Shown piece after piece: positions 51,004 to 62,656 of a stretch of DNA of 64,000 bases (its first letter is position 1; every line of letters starts with the position of its first letter). The position numbers and the translations under genes are program-made. Source of the DNA: Clavulina sp. PMI_390 (taxonomy: Eukaryota > Basidiomycota > Agaricomycetes > Cantharellales > Hydnaceae). Where the stretch lies: positions 33,295-97,294 of the forward strand of contig WIDE01000116.1 of the NCBI GenBank assembly GCA_015039315.1, given 5' to 3'. Under the pieces are notes generated by a model that was given only the letters and a program-made list of their open reading frames with translations, searched no databases and was not told where the DNA came from.

Positions 51004-51908
51004 ATGACCACATACGCGCCAATATCGGAGCAGGCAGACACCCACCTCTTCTGGCAAGACGAAGCTCTCAAGCTTGTCCGTAATCCTTTTTATTACTCAT
51101 TTTGAGTTTCCCCACGCGTTCCCCAGACTTGATCCTAATCGTGATTCGCCCAATTGACCTTTTGTAGGCAGAAGAAGCCCTTGCTGCTAACGAAGTGCCT
51201 GTAGGCTGCGTCTTTGTGCGCGATGGCGTCAAGCTAGCCGCCGCCCGTAATCGTACAAACGAGCTCGGAAATGTTTGTCGATGAACTAGTCTGGAAATAT
51301 TGAGCCCTCATAAGTAGCCTCGCCCCATTAGGCAACCCGCCATGCTGAGCTTGAGGCAATCGACGAGATGCTCTCCACCCCCTCGCTCGCATCAACGCTC
51401 GACCCTGATTTTCCTTTAAAGGGCATCACCCTCTATGTGACTGTTGAACCATGTATCATGTGTGCATCTGCCTTGCGGCAGATGGGCATCGACCAAGTTT
51501 TCTGTGGGTGTTTGAATGAGCGATTTGGTGGATGTGGCGGAGTCCTCGGGGTCAATGAGCAGTATGCATGCTTTTAATCCATTGCAACTTATAAGACGAA
51601 GAATTGAGATGCAACCATTCAAAAAGGATTCAGCACCCCACGCTACCTCCTTACAAATGCACCTATGGATATCGACGCGAAGAGGCGATCCTTGTGCTTC
51701 GTCGGTTCTACATCACTGAAAATATGAATGGTGGTTATTATTCTTGTCGGCCCTAATGATATTGCCACGATGATATTGACTTGCTTCCCTTTGGCTGATG
51801 CTACATCGGTCAGCCCCTGTCCCCAAATCCAAGGCCAATCGCGTGCTTAAGACTGATATTGTAGGGGTCAAAAGCAATACTGGATACGATGTGGGGAAAG
51901 CCAAGTGA
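51004..51908 (+). CDS. TAD2: tRNA-specific adenosine deaminase catalytic subunit (TAD2/ADAT2)
   Basis: Tad2, with Tad3, deaminates A34 to inosine in tRNA anticodons. Exon 1 reads [24 protein letters not shown], then [21 protein letters not shown]. Exon 3 has [13 protein letters not shown] (zinc His plus catalytic Glu, 51333-51370), and exon 4 continues to [17 protein letters not shown] with the two zinc Cys (51440-51490) and [13 protein letters not shown]. The last exons give [28 protein letters not shown], and after an intron (51729-about 51812) [14 protein letters not shown], ending at TGA 51906. It is divergent from the JmjC gene, with 136 bp between the start codons. Confidence 0.9.
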
Positions 51909-52044
51909 TGGGCAGCCGAGTTATGTATTGTGCATGCTAATAGTGGTGATCACTAATTACATCAATACTACATCCAATACGAAAGTTGCAGGATCCACAG
52001 AAGCTTGTTCAGGCATCTCTGACTATGATTCGTGACTAAACTCC

Positions 52045-53559
52045 CTACATCATAGGTCCGGGCGCATAATGCGACTCGATGATCCGCTTGCTGAACTGCC
52101 CGTAGGTCTCCTCTGCCGAAAGCGCCTGATCGGTGTCTGGGGCCATGAACAACGCGAATGTTTCACGAGAGATGACAGCAGAGTCTGGCGACCGGCCGAC
52201 ATGCACGCAGTGGGGTGTGGCACGGAGGCTACCTGACGTTGCTACCTCTAGGGCTTCACCTGTTCATGAGAAGGTGAATCGTGTCAACACCAAGGGCCAG
52301 AGCGAATCACTCCATTCATACAGATGATGTAGAGCAAATATCATAGGCACGTACCGGTCTGGAAGGCCAGGCAATCCACAGGGATCCCCACCCTCCTGAG
52401 ATCCCCGCCTCTTGTGCGGATGTACAGCCCGGATGTTGGGTTCGGGGCCTGCACTACCTGAACCTCGTTTGTATCCTTGCCATGGGAAAGATACATTGCA
52501 GAGCACAGTCCAGTAAGCATACTGTGATCCTTGTGGAATCCACACCACGAGTCGATCGCTTCGTCATCTTCATCAGCGCTGGCGGGGGCGACGGAGGCGG
52601 CTGGTGGAGGGAAGTAGTGCAACAATCGTGCTTTGAGAGTCTGCGATTTGGAGATGAGGGTTGGAAGTGAGATGGCATTGTCTCGGAGATGTACAGAGAC
52701 TTTGGATATCAGAAAAGGGTAAGGTTCAGGGTCAGGCCGGCTACTGGGGAGACAAGGGGTAAGCATACCAAATGGCTGGCAAGCGGAAGCCATTTTGCAG
52801 CCCACATCAAACACCAAACTGTCGAATGGAATACAGGCACGGATAAGCTTAGAATCATCTAGCGTAGATATCGATGCTACATGCTTACCCTCCTAGAGCT
52901 TTGAACGCATCTTCGAAACCCTCAACACCCTTCTCGTCGGCTGCAGGCCAGATGTTACTACCATACACCTCACTTCACAACCCCAAGGGATGAGTATCGA
53001 GGAAGACGGAGGAGCTGAAATACTGTGTACGCACGGGTGGTCTCTACGCGCTTGCTCTGAGACGACGGGGTGGTCGACAGTAGGATTGGCGTAGTAGCTC
53101 CCCTTGAGGACATCGGGGATGCCATTCATAATCTCCTTACCATGGCTCCACCCAAAACTACATTTCCATACCAAGGAAAAGACAAGTGGTTGTAGCTCAG
53201 AAAGGGTGATGTGGACGTAGTGAAGCGGGGGACATACCTGTAATGTGTGCTGGGATCGGTGTACTTCTCCCTCACCTGCTCGTCGAGCCCCGCAAAGCTA
53301 TTGGCAAGTGATAACAAGCGCTGGCGGAGGGCCGGGTACTCCTTTGGGAGGTCTTTGACAACGATGATGCCAAGGCAGTCGGGTTCTGAGCCAAAGGCTT
53401 GGGCGATCGAGTCCTTTAGGGTCTCAGGGGACGAAGCCAGGTCATTGTACGAGATGATCACAGGATTTGCTTGTGGCTGAGAAGCGGAAATAATTAGTCT
53501 TCATCAGACAAGTTGGAGGTGCTCGTAGGTTAGTGTCAACGCACGACTGAAGACGCCAT
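52045..53559 (-). CDS. 2-oxoglutarate/Fe(II)-dependent oxygenase (isopenicillin-N-synthase-like fold)
   Basis: This is a soluble dioxygenase of the broad 2OG-FeII family; substrate unknown. Exon 1 is only MASSV (ATG at 53559), and a 68-nt intron joins it to PQANPVIISYNDLASSPETLKDSIAQAF. The N-terminal half contains LGIIVVKDLPKEYPALRQRLLSLANSFAGL, FGWSHGKEIMNG and a conserved SYYANP. The core has WCGFHKDHSMLTGLCSAMYL, with the HxD iron ligands at about 52545, and later RATPHCVHVGRSPDSAVISRETFALFM (about 52145-52230), with the distal His and 2OG-binding Arg. The gene ends HYAPGPMM with TAG at 52045. About five introns. The family is certain enough; a metabolic role cannot be deduced, and neighbours give no cluster context. 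Confidence 0.85.
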
Positions 53560-55147
53560 TCTGCTTTGGATAAGGGATAACTGGGGTGCAGAGTGGAGAT
53601 CGTTGAGGGAAAAGTACAGAGAGGGAGAATGTGTAATCGGTGCCGGAAGGGATTGGGAGGCGGGGTATCAAAATTTCCAGGGGGCGAATAAGCGAGATTC
53701 AAGGTGGACGCGCTGGAGCACACGACCGTGGACTGATCGGCCAACCTTGTGCACAAGAACTGGTTGCGTCTGTTGGCGTCGGGGCCTCATTCACCTGCTG
53801 AAGCGACATTGCATCAGATCAAGTGGAGGGAATTATCCATTCCTCCTTTTGGCTCTTTTTGACTCTATTTCTACTTTGAGATACATTTATGCTATAGCGT
53901 TATTTGATGAAATGGAACATTCATGGCACTGATTGTGGATAGCTTCCGAGGTGCTCGATTTGGGAGAACATGCCGGGTTGTTTTCGGTTGCAAAACGGGG
54001 GGTATCTCGCCCAGAGCTCAAAAGGACCGTGGCCTGATGTTATATTGCAGCGCATTTTACACATATTGAATCTAGTCCTATGAGGTTGGTGCTCTGAACG
54101 AGTGCTGCGGCGCCAAACCTTTCTTGCTAGACAAAGATCTCTAATCTGATGATGGCGATAACAGGCGATCCACAACAAGATATGTCGGACTTCACTTGCC
54201 CCCGCTCCTCCACCTCGATCACGGGCTACTGGCTGCGTCCCGATGAAACCGTCGTTGTGTCAAGAGTGCATCAAGAGTACGCATCCAAATGGAGCGAAAA
54301 GGTCCGGCGGTTCCTGTCAAGATCCCGGGGCACCCGGGGAGGTACGTTCAGTGAACCCAAAGGTGTTTTGACAGAGGAGCTTCCTAAGCTGTGGCTTCAT
54401 GGACACGCGAGGGGAGGGTCAAAATCCTGTGGATCATTTGGTCGATTACTAGCCTCTGGAAGCATGCGCTGATTGGGGCGTCGGTGGTGATTCTATCCTG
54501 AGCGGATTAAGAGGCGAAGACGAGTCAGGTGGGTTGGTAATCGGCCGTGGTGGACCGGTCCCAGCTTGGGGAACAGAGTGGTTGCTCACGAAAGTATGGG
54601 CTAATACGTTGCCCCAGGTATATAGCTGCACCGCCAGGGTATGCGTGGTTCGAGCCTCCCCAGTTGTGGGATAAAATGAGAAGGCGCGAGCTGAGAAATG
54701 ATTAAAGATAATCTTCCATTGTGTTGAAACTTAGCTGCATAAAATTGTGAACCGAAATTTCTCAACGATACTCACAAAGGGGTATTTTATAGCAAGGGGG
54801 TCATGATATTTGCCTAAACCCACAGGCATGGTAAGAGTTTGTGGGGACTTTGGAGAGACGAATGGCCCTGGGATAGGGCTCATGACAGCTACGAGAGCAC
54901 CCGAAAGTTGAGGGACAGAGGAAGCTTTGGAACTGATGAATTATCAATCTATCTGTGAGCGAGCTATCCGCTTATCGGAATCTCCAGGACTGAGAAGCTT
55001 ATATGTGAATTCGCAGGAGGGGCACACGACAATGATCGACCAGAGGGAAAAAAAAAAACAAAATAACATGCGGAGTTTGGGGCTGTCGAGGTCGAGGGCG
55101 ACAAGGCCGGCCAATTCAATTTCCCGACTGCAACACCGCCCAAGACG
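53560..55147. other. 1.6 kb without a recognised gene
   Basis: This lies between two divergently placed genes. One open stretch at 54182-54342 (MSDFTCPRSSTSITGYWL...) ends at a good donor (GTACGT at 54342) and could be an exon of a small unknown gene, but no partner exons were convincing. A B-box-like GGTTCGAGCC occurs at 54647-54656 without a foldable tRNA around it. Confidence 0.4.
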
Positions 55148-56865
55148 ATGGAGATAGAGGCCGGGGAACGCGTCGCATTTTCAGACTCGGCGGCGCGAAG
55201 GCGAAATTCGACAGCATCTACCATGTCAGTGACGAGCGACAGGCGATTGAAATGGATTGTGAGTGTCGTCTGTTGCGGAGTCGACGCGCTGTGGCTGACC
55301 CCTTAGCGGCCACGTTTCGCATAACACGATAGTTCTTCTGCTTTGGCATGGCCGTATTGTTGTCGTGGAACGGTGCGCACACATCCAACATACATCGTAG
55401 TCTTCAAATCGGCATAGGCGAGTGCATGCGAGGCTGACCCGGAGTTTGTCCCCCTAGTCATGATAACTGCCACCCCCTACTTCCTCTCTCGCCTTGAGGG
55501 CCACCGGCTCAAGGGCACCTTCAACTCCTATCTCTCCCTCACCTACACGGGCGTCAACTTTGTGTCATTAGCCTATGCGACAGCGACAGCCACCACATCA
55601 TCTGCGTCGTCAATCTTCCGTATTCGCCGAGCCTCTTTCGTGCTCATAGCCAGTTTCACATCCCTCACCCTATCGCCTCTACTCCCACTCTCCCAGGGAC
55701 TCTTCTTCACTTTTGTCATCCTCAATGGCATGATCCAGGCAAGTGCGGGGTCTTTCCTGCAGAGCGCCATCGTTGGCCTGGCTGCCCTGTTTGGAAGCGA
55801 GCTACTTGCCAACTATTTCATGGGCCAAGCGGTCGTGGGCGTTACTGTATCCGCCGTTCAATATATCGCAGCGGCCATGTCTTCTCCGCGGGCCAAGCCT
55901 GCATCGAATATGATCGACTATGATATGGAGGAGTCATCTTCGGGGTTATCGCTCTTTGCATTCATCTTCTTCGGCCTTGCTGGATCCTACATGTTCGGCG
56001 CTCTCATCGCACACTCGTATCTTGTCCGCATGCCCGCATATCACTCCGTCATGGGTAGCCTGGAGCAACGGAGTGGCATGATTGTGGAGGAGGAAGGTCT
56101 CGATCCGGAAGGCGACCTAGAGCATGAGCCATTCCTTCCCCACAGTGCGATGGGAACCAGTACCAACAACCTGGACGAGTTACAGACACCAGCATCGATT
56201 AGTATATGGAGGATCGCGAGGGCAAACATTGTGCAGAATGCCACGATTTCTTGGGTGTTCATCATTACGCTGGTCAGTTGCTTTCGTCACATGCATCAAC
56301 TTTGGTACCGACAAATATCAATTGGTTGAAACTCCGCCAGTCCGTATTCCCACCCATCACGTCCTCGATCCTTTCAGTCAACTACAGTTCCTCGTCATCC
56401 CCGCGATTCTTCTCCCCGATCCTTTTCATCTCCCTGCACTTTCTGCTCTTCAACATCGGTGACTGGATGGGCCGATACATCTGCGCAATCCCACGTTGTC
56501 AAATCTGGAACTCGCGCTCACTCGCAATACTCTCGCTCTCGCGCACACTCTTCATTCCTCTGTTCCTTCTCTGCAATCTGTCCTCCCCCTCGTCCTCTCT
56601 CGCTCTTTCTGATACCCCATTCTTCAATTCGGACGTGATTTACTGGCTCATCCTGCTCTCGTTCTCAATAACGAGCGGGTACGTTGCTACAATGGGGATG
56701 ATGGCCGTATCATCACTCGAGCACAATCCGCGATTGAAGAAGGAAGAGATCAACACGGCTGCGACCGTCGCGCAGTTCTGCCTGATAGGCGGGTTGGCAA
56801 TGGGCTCGTTAGTGAGCTTTGGAGTGCGAGGGTGGGTGTGCAAGTGTAACCCATTCGTCTCATGA
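55148..56865 (+). CDS. Equilibrative nucleoside transporter (ENT/SLC29, FUN26-like)
   Basis: This is an eleven-helix nucleoside/nucleobase carrier. ENT proteins work without ion coupling, and yeast Fun26 is vacuolar. The gene starts MEIEAGERVAFSDSAARRR. After one intron it continues FFCFGMAVLLSWN joined to MITATPYFLSRLEGH, the helix-1 signature (WN..ITA.PYF). The long exon 55460-56274 holds helices 2-6, including FLQSAIVGLAALFGSELLANYFMGQAVVGV. The cytosolic loop with EEEGLDPEGDLEHEPFLPHS (56085-56145) is the usual variable loop. The second half has FNIGDWMGRYIC (56445-56490), the helix-8 hallmark with Asp and Arg, and ends VRGWVCKCNPFVS at 56865. An alternative last intron (56834-about 56876) would give a stop at 56918 instead. 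Confidence 0.9.
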
Positions 56866-57714
56866 CATCTATAGCATATGCGGGTGTCAGTGTCGTTTTT
56901 TGGGAGCTGATCGATTAGAGGCTACCATGTACAGTAATTGCTATTTTTTTACATATATCATAATTCTTCTTTTTGTCTCAACCTGAATCCATTGCGGTTA
57001 TTTGGGAGTTTTGCGCTAGTTTGCTGTCGTACTAACACTAGATTGCACATGTAGAGTGTCAGTCAAATAACGCCCCGTAAATATTGTCTGTTAGGAGCTG
57101 GGGTTCATCGTACTGCTACCCTTTCGCGCGGTTCAACACCTTGTCTATCATGGATGGTTAAGATTCTGACTTACTTTGGGCGATCAAGTTTGGTTGCCCC
57201 ACGCCATGAGCAGCGAGGGGCGAACATCAAGTAGAATGACAAACAGAGGTTCAAACCAATGGTCTCATGGCTCAGCGGATAACGCCAACAGTGGGATGCA
57301 CCACACACCAACTCTCTCGAGGCCCACGTTCGAGTTCCATAGTAACCTATCATTTATGTATCATTTTATGAGATTTTTTCCGCAAGCCCAGATTAGAGTT
57401 TGTCAGCGTATGCGTACATCTCAGAGCCACAATTATTCCGCTGCTTCAACCGCCAAGTAATTTATGGCACACCCACTAGTGATTACGCATGTGACTTCCA
57501 GCTCGTGAGGTGAATCTCCCTGCACCTAATACTGCTCGAGTGGAGGGACGGAATCGAAGCGCTCGCTAAACAGTGGGCAACTGGAACACTCTGATCGAAG
57601 CCCAAACAACCACAAGTCGTCGTCTCTCTGTTTTGGTTGAAAGTGAGTTTGCGGCTGAAACTCCTCTCTGGTCTACTAATGATCTAATCCGAGAGCCCTC
57701 CTAGGTCTGCCGCA
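56866..57714. other. Intergenic region, contains a tRNA-like block
   Basis: No protein gene was recognised here. Apart from the tRNA-like block at 57261-57346 nothing stands out. The conserved gene block ends here and accessory DNA begins. Confidence 0.4.
57261..57346 (+). repeat. Degenerate tRNA-like block (possible SINE head or tRNA pseudogene)
   Basis: An A-box-like TGGCTCAGCGGA (57268-57279) and a B-box-like GTTCGAGTTCC (57328-57338) lie about 58 bp apart, the spacing of internal Pol III promoters. The outer GGT/ACC ends can pair, and a GTGG/CCAC hairpin sits where an anticodon arm would be. However, the acceptor middle, D-stem and T-stem do not pair properly, so it is not a working tRNA. 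Confidence 0.3.
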
Positions 57715-59894
57715 ATGTTCCATCGTATTATTTCCGTGTTGGGTGGTCTCGTTCGCGCGAAACCCGCATCCCCCGAGATAGCCAAGGTTGTCCGTGGCAA
57801 AAGGTGTGCTAGTCTCGCATATCTTGGTCTTTTTAGCCGCTGACGGCCGACCCGTCGTGTAGTGAACCTATGCCAGTGCCTGGTCGCTCGGGACAGCACG
57901 ACTACACGAGCGACGCGTCGAGCGCGTCAAGCACCGTTGAACCCAGCTCCGAGGACGCGACAATGTACGTCCATCTCGCTCGGCTAGGCCATCTCGGAAC
58001 ACAATGCGCTTACCCGCTACCTAGCGAACGCCCGCTGGCGGGCGCTACCGCGAAACCAGCCACGGAGACGCGCGATGCGCCGAGTGCTGAGCAGATTGTG
58101 GAGCCTGTGACTGAGGATGTGAATATGTACGTCCATGCCGCGTGGCCTGGGTCCTTTTAATCTAAATATGTCTTAATATTCGTCTGAAATACACTTCGCT
58201 GCTCTATAGTGATGCCGACGAACTCGAAGACGCGATTAGCTCGCCAAGCGCCGTGGAAAATGTGCTTGAAAGTACAGGGGGGTACGCTAACATGGCACAA
58301 CCTCAACTTCCATGGTATTTCTGAGCTTGCTCTTCATCTAGAGGAAGCGCGCCGAGTGAAAGTGTTGCGGAAAATCAGCATGTGATCGGGAGCTTTGAAG
58401 GTTTTCAAGGTACGCGACTCCCTGTGCGGGTAGTTTCTCTCCGTTCTGACTCGACGCTCCTCAGGAACCATCTATCAAACCGCGTCACTGTCTACGAGTG
58501 AGCTTTACGAGAGGTATGTGTCAGCATCCAACGCTCCAATGGACAGTCAAGCACGAAGGCGGATCGTCAAGTACGGCATGAGAGGGAGGGTAAGACTTCC
58601 TCTACCTGACGCGTATGATCCGGGTAAGATTAAATATTCATCAGAGCAAACGTTGGCCCCCTGATTCGTGCTTTGCAAGACTGTATGGTCGTCGCCAATG
58701 TCGATCTCGTGGAGCGTCACGGGGTGTTTGTTCCTCGCAAATCGGTTTCGTCAGGAATCAAGATCAGGAGAATGTTTCAGGGTTATGGCAAGGTGTACGT
58801 TCATCCCCCTTCCACAAAATACTGCATGAAATCATGCTTTATCTGGTGCATTTGCACACGATCCAGTGAACATGTTATAAGCTTCGAGGCAGAGGGTTCT
58901 GCCACTCGCACATATTTTATCACGTTTGAAGAGCCTATGTCCGTTGACAGAGTCTACGCACAGCCGTGGGGTCGTGAGGGGGCTCGTCAATACGTCATGC
59001 TGCAAGGCCGCGGTGGTATCCCGTGGTCGTTTGGGCACCTACTCGCTCACTTTTGTCGCAGTAAGAGTTCTTTCTTCGCGATAGCGGTTCCATCACTCTC
59101 TATGCTCATGTTAGTTCCTATTAGTGCGCACTGGACTCCCAGACGACGTACGCCACCTGACATGCACGCACCCGTCGAATGACGAGGTCCTCCTCACCCT
59201 GTACTATACGTACTATGAACCTCAGATGAAGCCGGTCCCCCGCATCGTACGTCTTTCTTCGGATGCCGCGGAAGGCGATTGTGGGCTGGGCCAGATGCCT
59301 ATTGTCAGTTCGGAGGTGACAGCAGAAGAAGCAGACCCATCTCCTGTCCTGGCATATTCGACTGGCAACGCAGTGAATGAGAGCAGCATTCGACAACGTG
59401 AGTCATCGCCTTCCTTTGAGCTCAGAGGTCATCTCCGTATAACAGTATCTTCCCTGGCCGCGCTTTTTCCAGACTTGGCCTCATACACTGACCCCAGCGC
59501 GTTTTACGAAGAATATTCTCAAATGTCGACCTCGGAAGCTCGTCACCCGACCCAGTACACATCCAGCTCCTCTCCACCCATATTTGCACCACTCCATGGT
59601 TCCTCTGCCACGACTGCTCAGAACGTTGTAGCCACTTCACTTGCCACACCTCCCGAAGAACTATCGCACATCACCAATCACCTTTACTCTACCTTCATCC
59701 CAGGCAGCGTGCTTCATCAGAACGGAATGGTGGAGCCTGCCGAGTCAAGTCAATCTCAAGATATTCCGGATGATGAGGTAAAACTTGAGGAGTTCGGCGG
59801 GGCATCAACTTCTCGCGACTCGGGGCAGTTTCTGAAGCGCAAGCACATGGATCCGTCGGAGGACGAAGAGCCTACGAAACGTCTCAAGCTTTAG
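57715..59894 (+). CDS. Uncharacterised lineage-specific protein, multi-exon
   Basis: I do not recognise this family. The proposed gene starts MFHRIISVLGGLVRAKPASPE (57715). It is spliced through small exons with strong GTACGT-type donors and ends DEEPTKRLKL, with TAG at 59892. The N-terminal part is Ser/Glu/Ala-rich and disordered; exons 2-4 (57863-57964, 58025-58126, 58210-58280) are all phase 2 on both sides. A structured-looking core covers GPLIRALQDCMVVANVDLVERHGVFVPRKS, EHVISFEAEGSATRTYFITFEEP and YVMLQGRGGIPWSFGHLLAHFC (58660-59060), then LTCTHPSNDEVLLTLYYTYYEP. The tail is acidic with a KRKHMDPSEDEEPTKRLKL nuclear-type ending. No signal peptide or membrane helix. A nuclear or nucleic-acid-linked role is only suggested by the basic/acidic tail. 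A related copy lies at 61105-62656. Confidence 0.6.
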
Positions 59895-60275
59895 CTCTCC
59901 GCATACACTCACTTCCTTTACCGTCTTTCCCTGATGTTCACCAACTCGTAGAATCCCTTTCGCCACACATGGACCTTTACCACGGCCAGCTTTCGTTCAT
60001 GAACCCTTCTTTCACGCGCTCTCTCGGCCTCTCAGCCGCTGATAGCATAGTCTGGTGGGTTCATTCTCCACCGTGTGCGTTATTACATATCATATACGCT
60101 GATGTCTAACTTGTTGTTTTTTTTTTGTTCACTCGTTTACAGGAAATTTCAATTATTGGACACTTGCTTTTGTTCATATTCTCATTGAATTTGTTGTTTT
60201 TGTTTCCGCTTGCATTCACCACGGTCATATGAGAGTTTCATACGATCTTGATATCAGCCTGACACCGACTTGTAG
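59895..60275. other. 3' flank of the unknown gene
   Basis: This region is T-rich with no recognised gene. A poly-T run sits near 60117-60129. Confidence 0.35.
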
Positions 60276-60933
60276 CCTGTCAGTCGAATTTGATAGCACC
60301 GTATAGATGCGGTCCGCTCATTGGGCGGGGAGCCTGTTGCACTGGTATCTTTTTACGCCAGCGGCCTCTCACCCGTCAGCGACAGGGGAAATTTTATGGT
60401 TAGGAACTGCTGGAACAATAACTGACAATGGCCCTCGGACACGATGAAAATCATGAGGCACTGGTGTGGTAAAGAGTGATAATGAAGTTTTGAATGTAAT
60501 GAGTACAGAAGATTCGATGGACAAACGGCATAAGCTGACCCATAGGCGATGCAAACGGACTCCCAACCCTTTAGACGCCCCTGTTCAATTCCCATAGTGA
60601 TCTTCATTTGATGTACTTTTTGGCGAGGATTTTTTTCCGTCCTCCCTCATATCCTCAGTCAAAACAAGACTGAACGCTCTGTGTTCATTAACGAAGTATC
60701 GAGTAGTTTATTGCTTTCGCGAAGCCTCTCAATCTCCTCTTATTGAACGCCGCGTGGTGGGCTCGGTCAGTCAATGATACTAATACATGGATGATTATCA
60801 GGCCAATGTAACGTAACTGCTGCCCCCCGCAAGTCGCTCCCCACGTGTCCTTGGTGCATACGAGTCCCCTTGACTTGCGTACCTAGCCCTCCATGCCACA
60901 CTCTGTGCTTATCGGCGTGAAACGTTTGCACGA
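60276..60933 (+). repeat. Direct repeat, copy A (upstream of the paralogue)
   Basis: This block begins CCTGTCAGTCGAATTTGATA and is clearly similar, with scattered substitutions and small indels, to the block starting at 63386. Shared landmarks include GCCTCTCACCCGTCAGC, CAGGGGAAATT, TAGACGCCCC, AAGCCTCTC, TTATTGAACGC and TTTGCACGA. It carries no long open frame and ends just before the leader of the paralogous gene, so it probably contains that gene's promoter. Confidence 0.75.
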
Positions 60934-61104
60934 GTGGAACAGTGATCGACCTGAGCCGTCAATGGGAATTCGAAGCCTCCAAACATCGACCACCAACTTA
61001 CCCCCTCTTTTGTTTTTTGTTTTTTGTTGTAAGCGCGTTCACGGCCGCAATGCGCGTCAAATCTCAACCAAACCTGATCAACATGCTCAGAAATGAACAC
61101 TACA

Positions 61105-62656
61105 ATGCACATCGAAAATTTCTTTATCAGACTTTTCGGGCGCAAGAAGCTTCCCAGAAAGCCCGCGACGAACGTCGTGACTTCGTATGTCTGTGCCCGG
61201 GGAGCTGGAGTAGTTTTATCGCTGTGAGCTGATGACGCGTCTTGCTACACAGTATTACGAAAGAAGACAAGGAGAAAGCGCGTCAACCTTCGACTCAGGC
61301 TCCCACTGTCGACGACGCGTGACAAACACGACAAGCGTACGTCCAGCCCTTGTTTTCGGATATGAACCGCCTATGTCGAGCTTACGCATCGCCTGGCAGA
61401 AGCTTGTCTCGCCCTGAAGCTGCCGGAGCACAAGGCAGCAGGATCGATGCAGCAAGCGCGCAGCCAAACGTCGAGATCGGGAAAGTCACCAAGTACGTCG
61501 AACTCACGTAAGCCAATCATGCGTAACGCTTGAAAATGCTCAATATTGTCTAGGACCCCTACGTTAGAAGAAGTAGCGCGCTGCATGCCAAGCATTGAGC
61601 TGGGTCCAGGTGACGGGCTCTATACTCAAAAGAGGTACGTTCAGCTAGCGTAGTCCAAGGTTCCTCGATCGCTTTGAGCTCATCTCCCATTCGGTGGCCC
61701 GGGACCGGCGGTAGCACCGGTGCACCTCTTGGGTTAAGACCATCATCGATATCTCGGGTGAAGACTCAGGTATGCATCCTGTACTGCAATGACGCGCCAC
61801 CGCAATCTGACCCATCTCTTGATTTGCCTGACGACGACGGCCCCCACATATAACCTTTCACAAATGCTCTTTCACTAATCTTACACATGCGGGGTCATGT
61901 AGAAAGAGAAAAGAAATTGGAACGACCCGCTTTTTATGATTGTGGTGAGCTTTGACACTTCTTACATTCAAAATCGCGCTTAGTTAAAATTTCCAAGCTC
62001 GTATGGTCATGGTTTTGCCACTCTCATCCGCGGCAATGAGGGCGTCATCCGTCCTCATCCTCCCCGCTCCGTCGATACAGTCTGTAAAGTTGAGCAGCGC
62101 TTCATCTCGTATGGTCCGATGTGCGTTTGCTCTTCATTTTCTTCCTTTTTTCACAACGCATGACCTCATCGCTTTACCCGTGTTTCACATAGTGACCATG
62201 TTATTGGCTACGAAGCGAAGAACGCTACAACGCGGATCTATCTGATCACTTTCCAGCTCGTTGAACCCGCTGAGGGAGTGTATAAGGATGTCTACAAAAA
62301 GGCCTGGGGAAGTAACGCTTTCAGACGTCCCTCCTAGTCCTGGTCGTGAACATCGGATATCGGAGCGCGTCCGGCAACCCAGGCTCGCGCGCATCCTCCC
62401 ACCTTCTGACTGCCTCGTCCTCTTACCCTTTCGTCTTGGTAGCTCAAGGCCCTACCCGTCTGCTCCCGACCACAGTCATACAGGCCTAGAGTGCTATCAA
62501 CTCAGCACCCCAGCTTCGATTTTGTTTGTGCCTCCCGCCCAAAGTCTTTCCTTGTGCTTGCTGGCGAACCTCTTCGGGGTGGAACCCATTATCAGTGGCG
62601 CCCTTGAGCTCGATTCCATGCGCGCCTGGCAGAAATTTCTCTCAGAATGTGACTAG
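61105..62656 (+). pseudogene. Diverged, probably frameshifted paralogue of the 57715-59894 gene
   Basis: The start MHIENFFIRLFGRKKLPRKP resembles the amphipathic N-terminus of the upstream gene. Coding-like exons follow: ASLSRPEAAGAQGSRIDAAS (61417-61491) and TPTLEEVARCMPSIELGPGD (61554-61637). The exon 61997-62108 (YGHGFATLIRGNEGVIRPHPPRS) joins SDHVIGYEAKNATTRIYLITFQ. This aligns with the EHVISFEAEGSATRTYFITFEE region of the other gene, with the same intron at the same place and phase (phase 2). That frame then stops at TAG 62335-62337. The next homologous segment (ARILPPSDCLVLLPFRL against LTCTHPSNDEVLLTLYY) is in the neighbouring frame and runs to TAG 62654. About 30 residues present in the other gene are missing between them. 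Hence a decayed copy, or one with an intron I could not place. Confidence 0.55.

Noticed and set aside
54560..54690. Possible tRNA around GGTTCGAGCC at 54647-54656
   Set aside because: The B-box-like string has no complementary T-stem and no A-box at the right distance, so no tRNA fold forms.
52045..56865. A secondary-metabolite cluster around the 2OG oxygenase and the transporter
   Set aside because: No backbone synthase, P450 or regulator is nearby, and the transporter is an ENT nucleoside carrier rather than a metabolite exporter.
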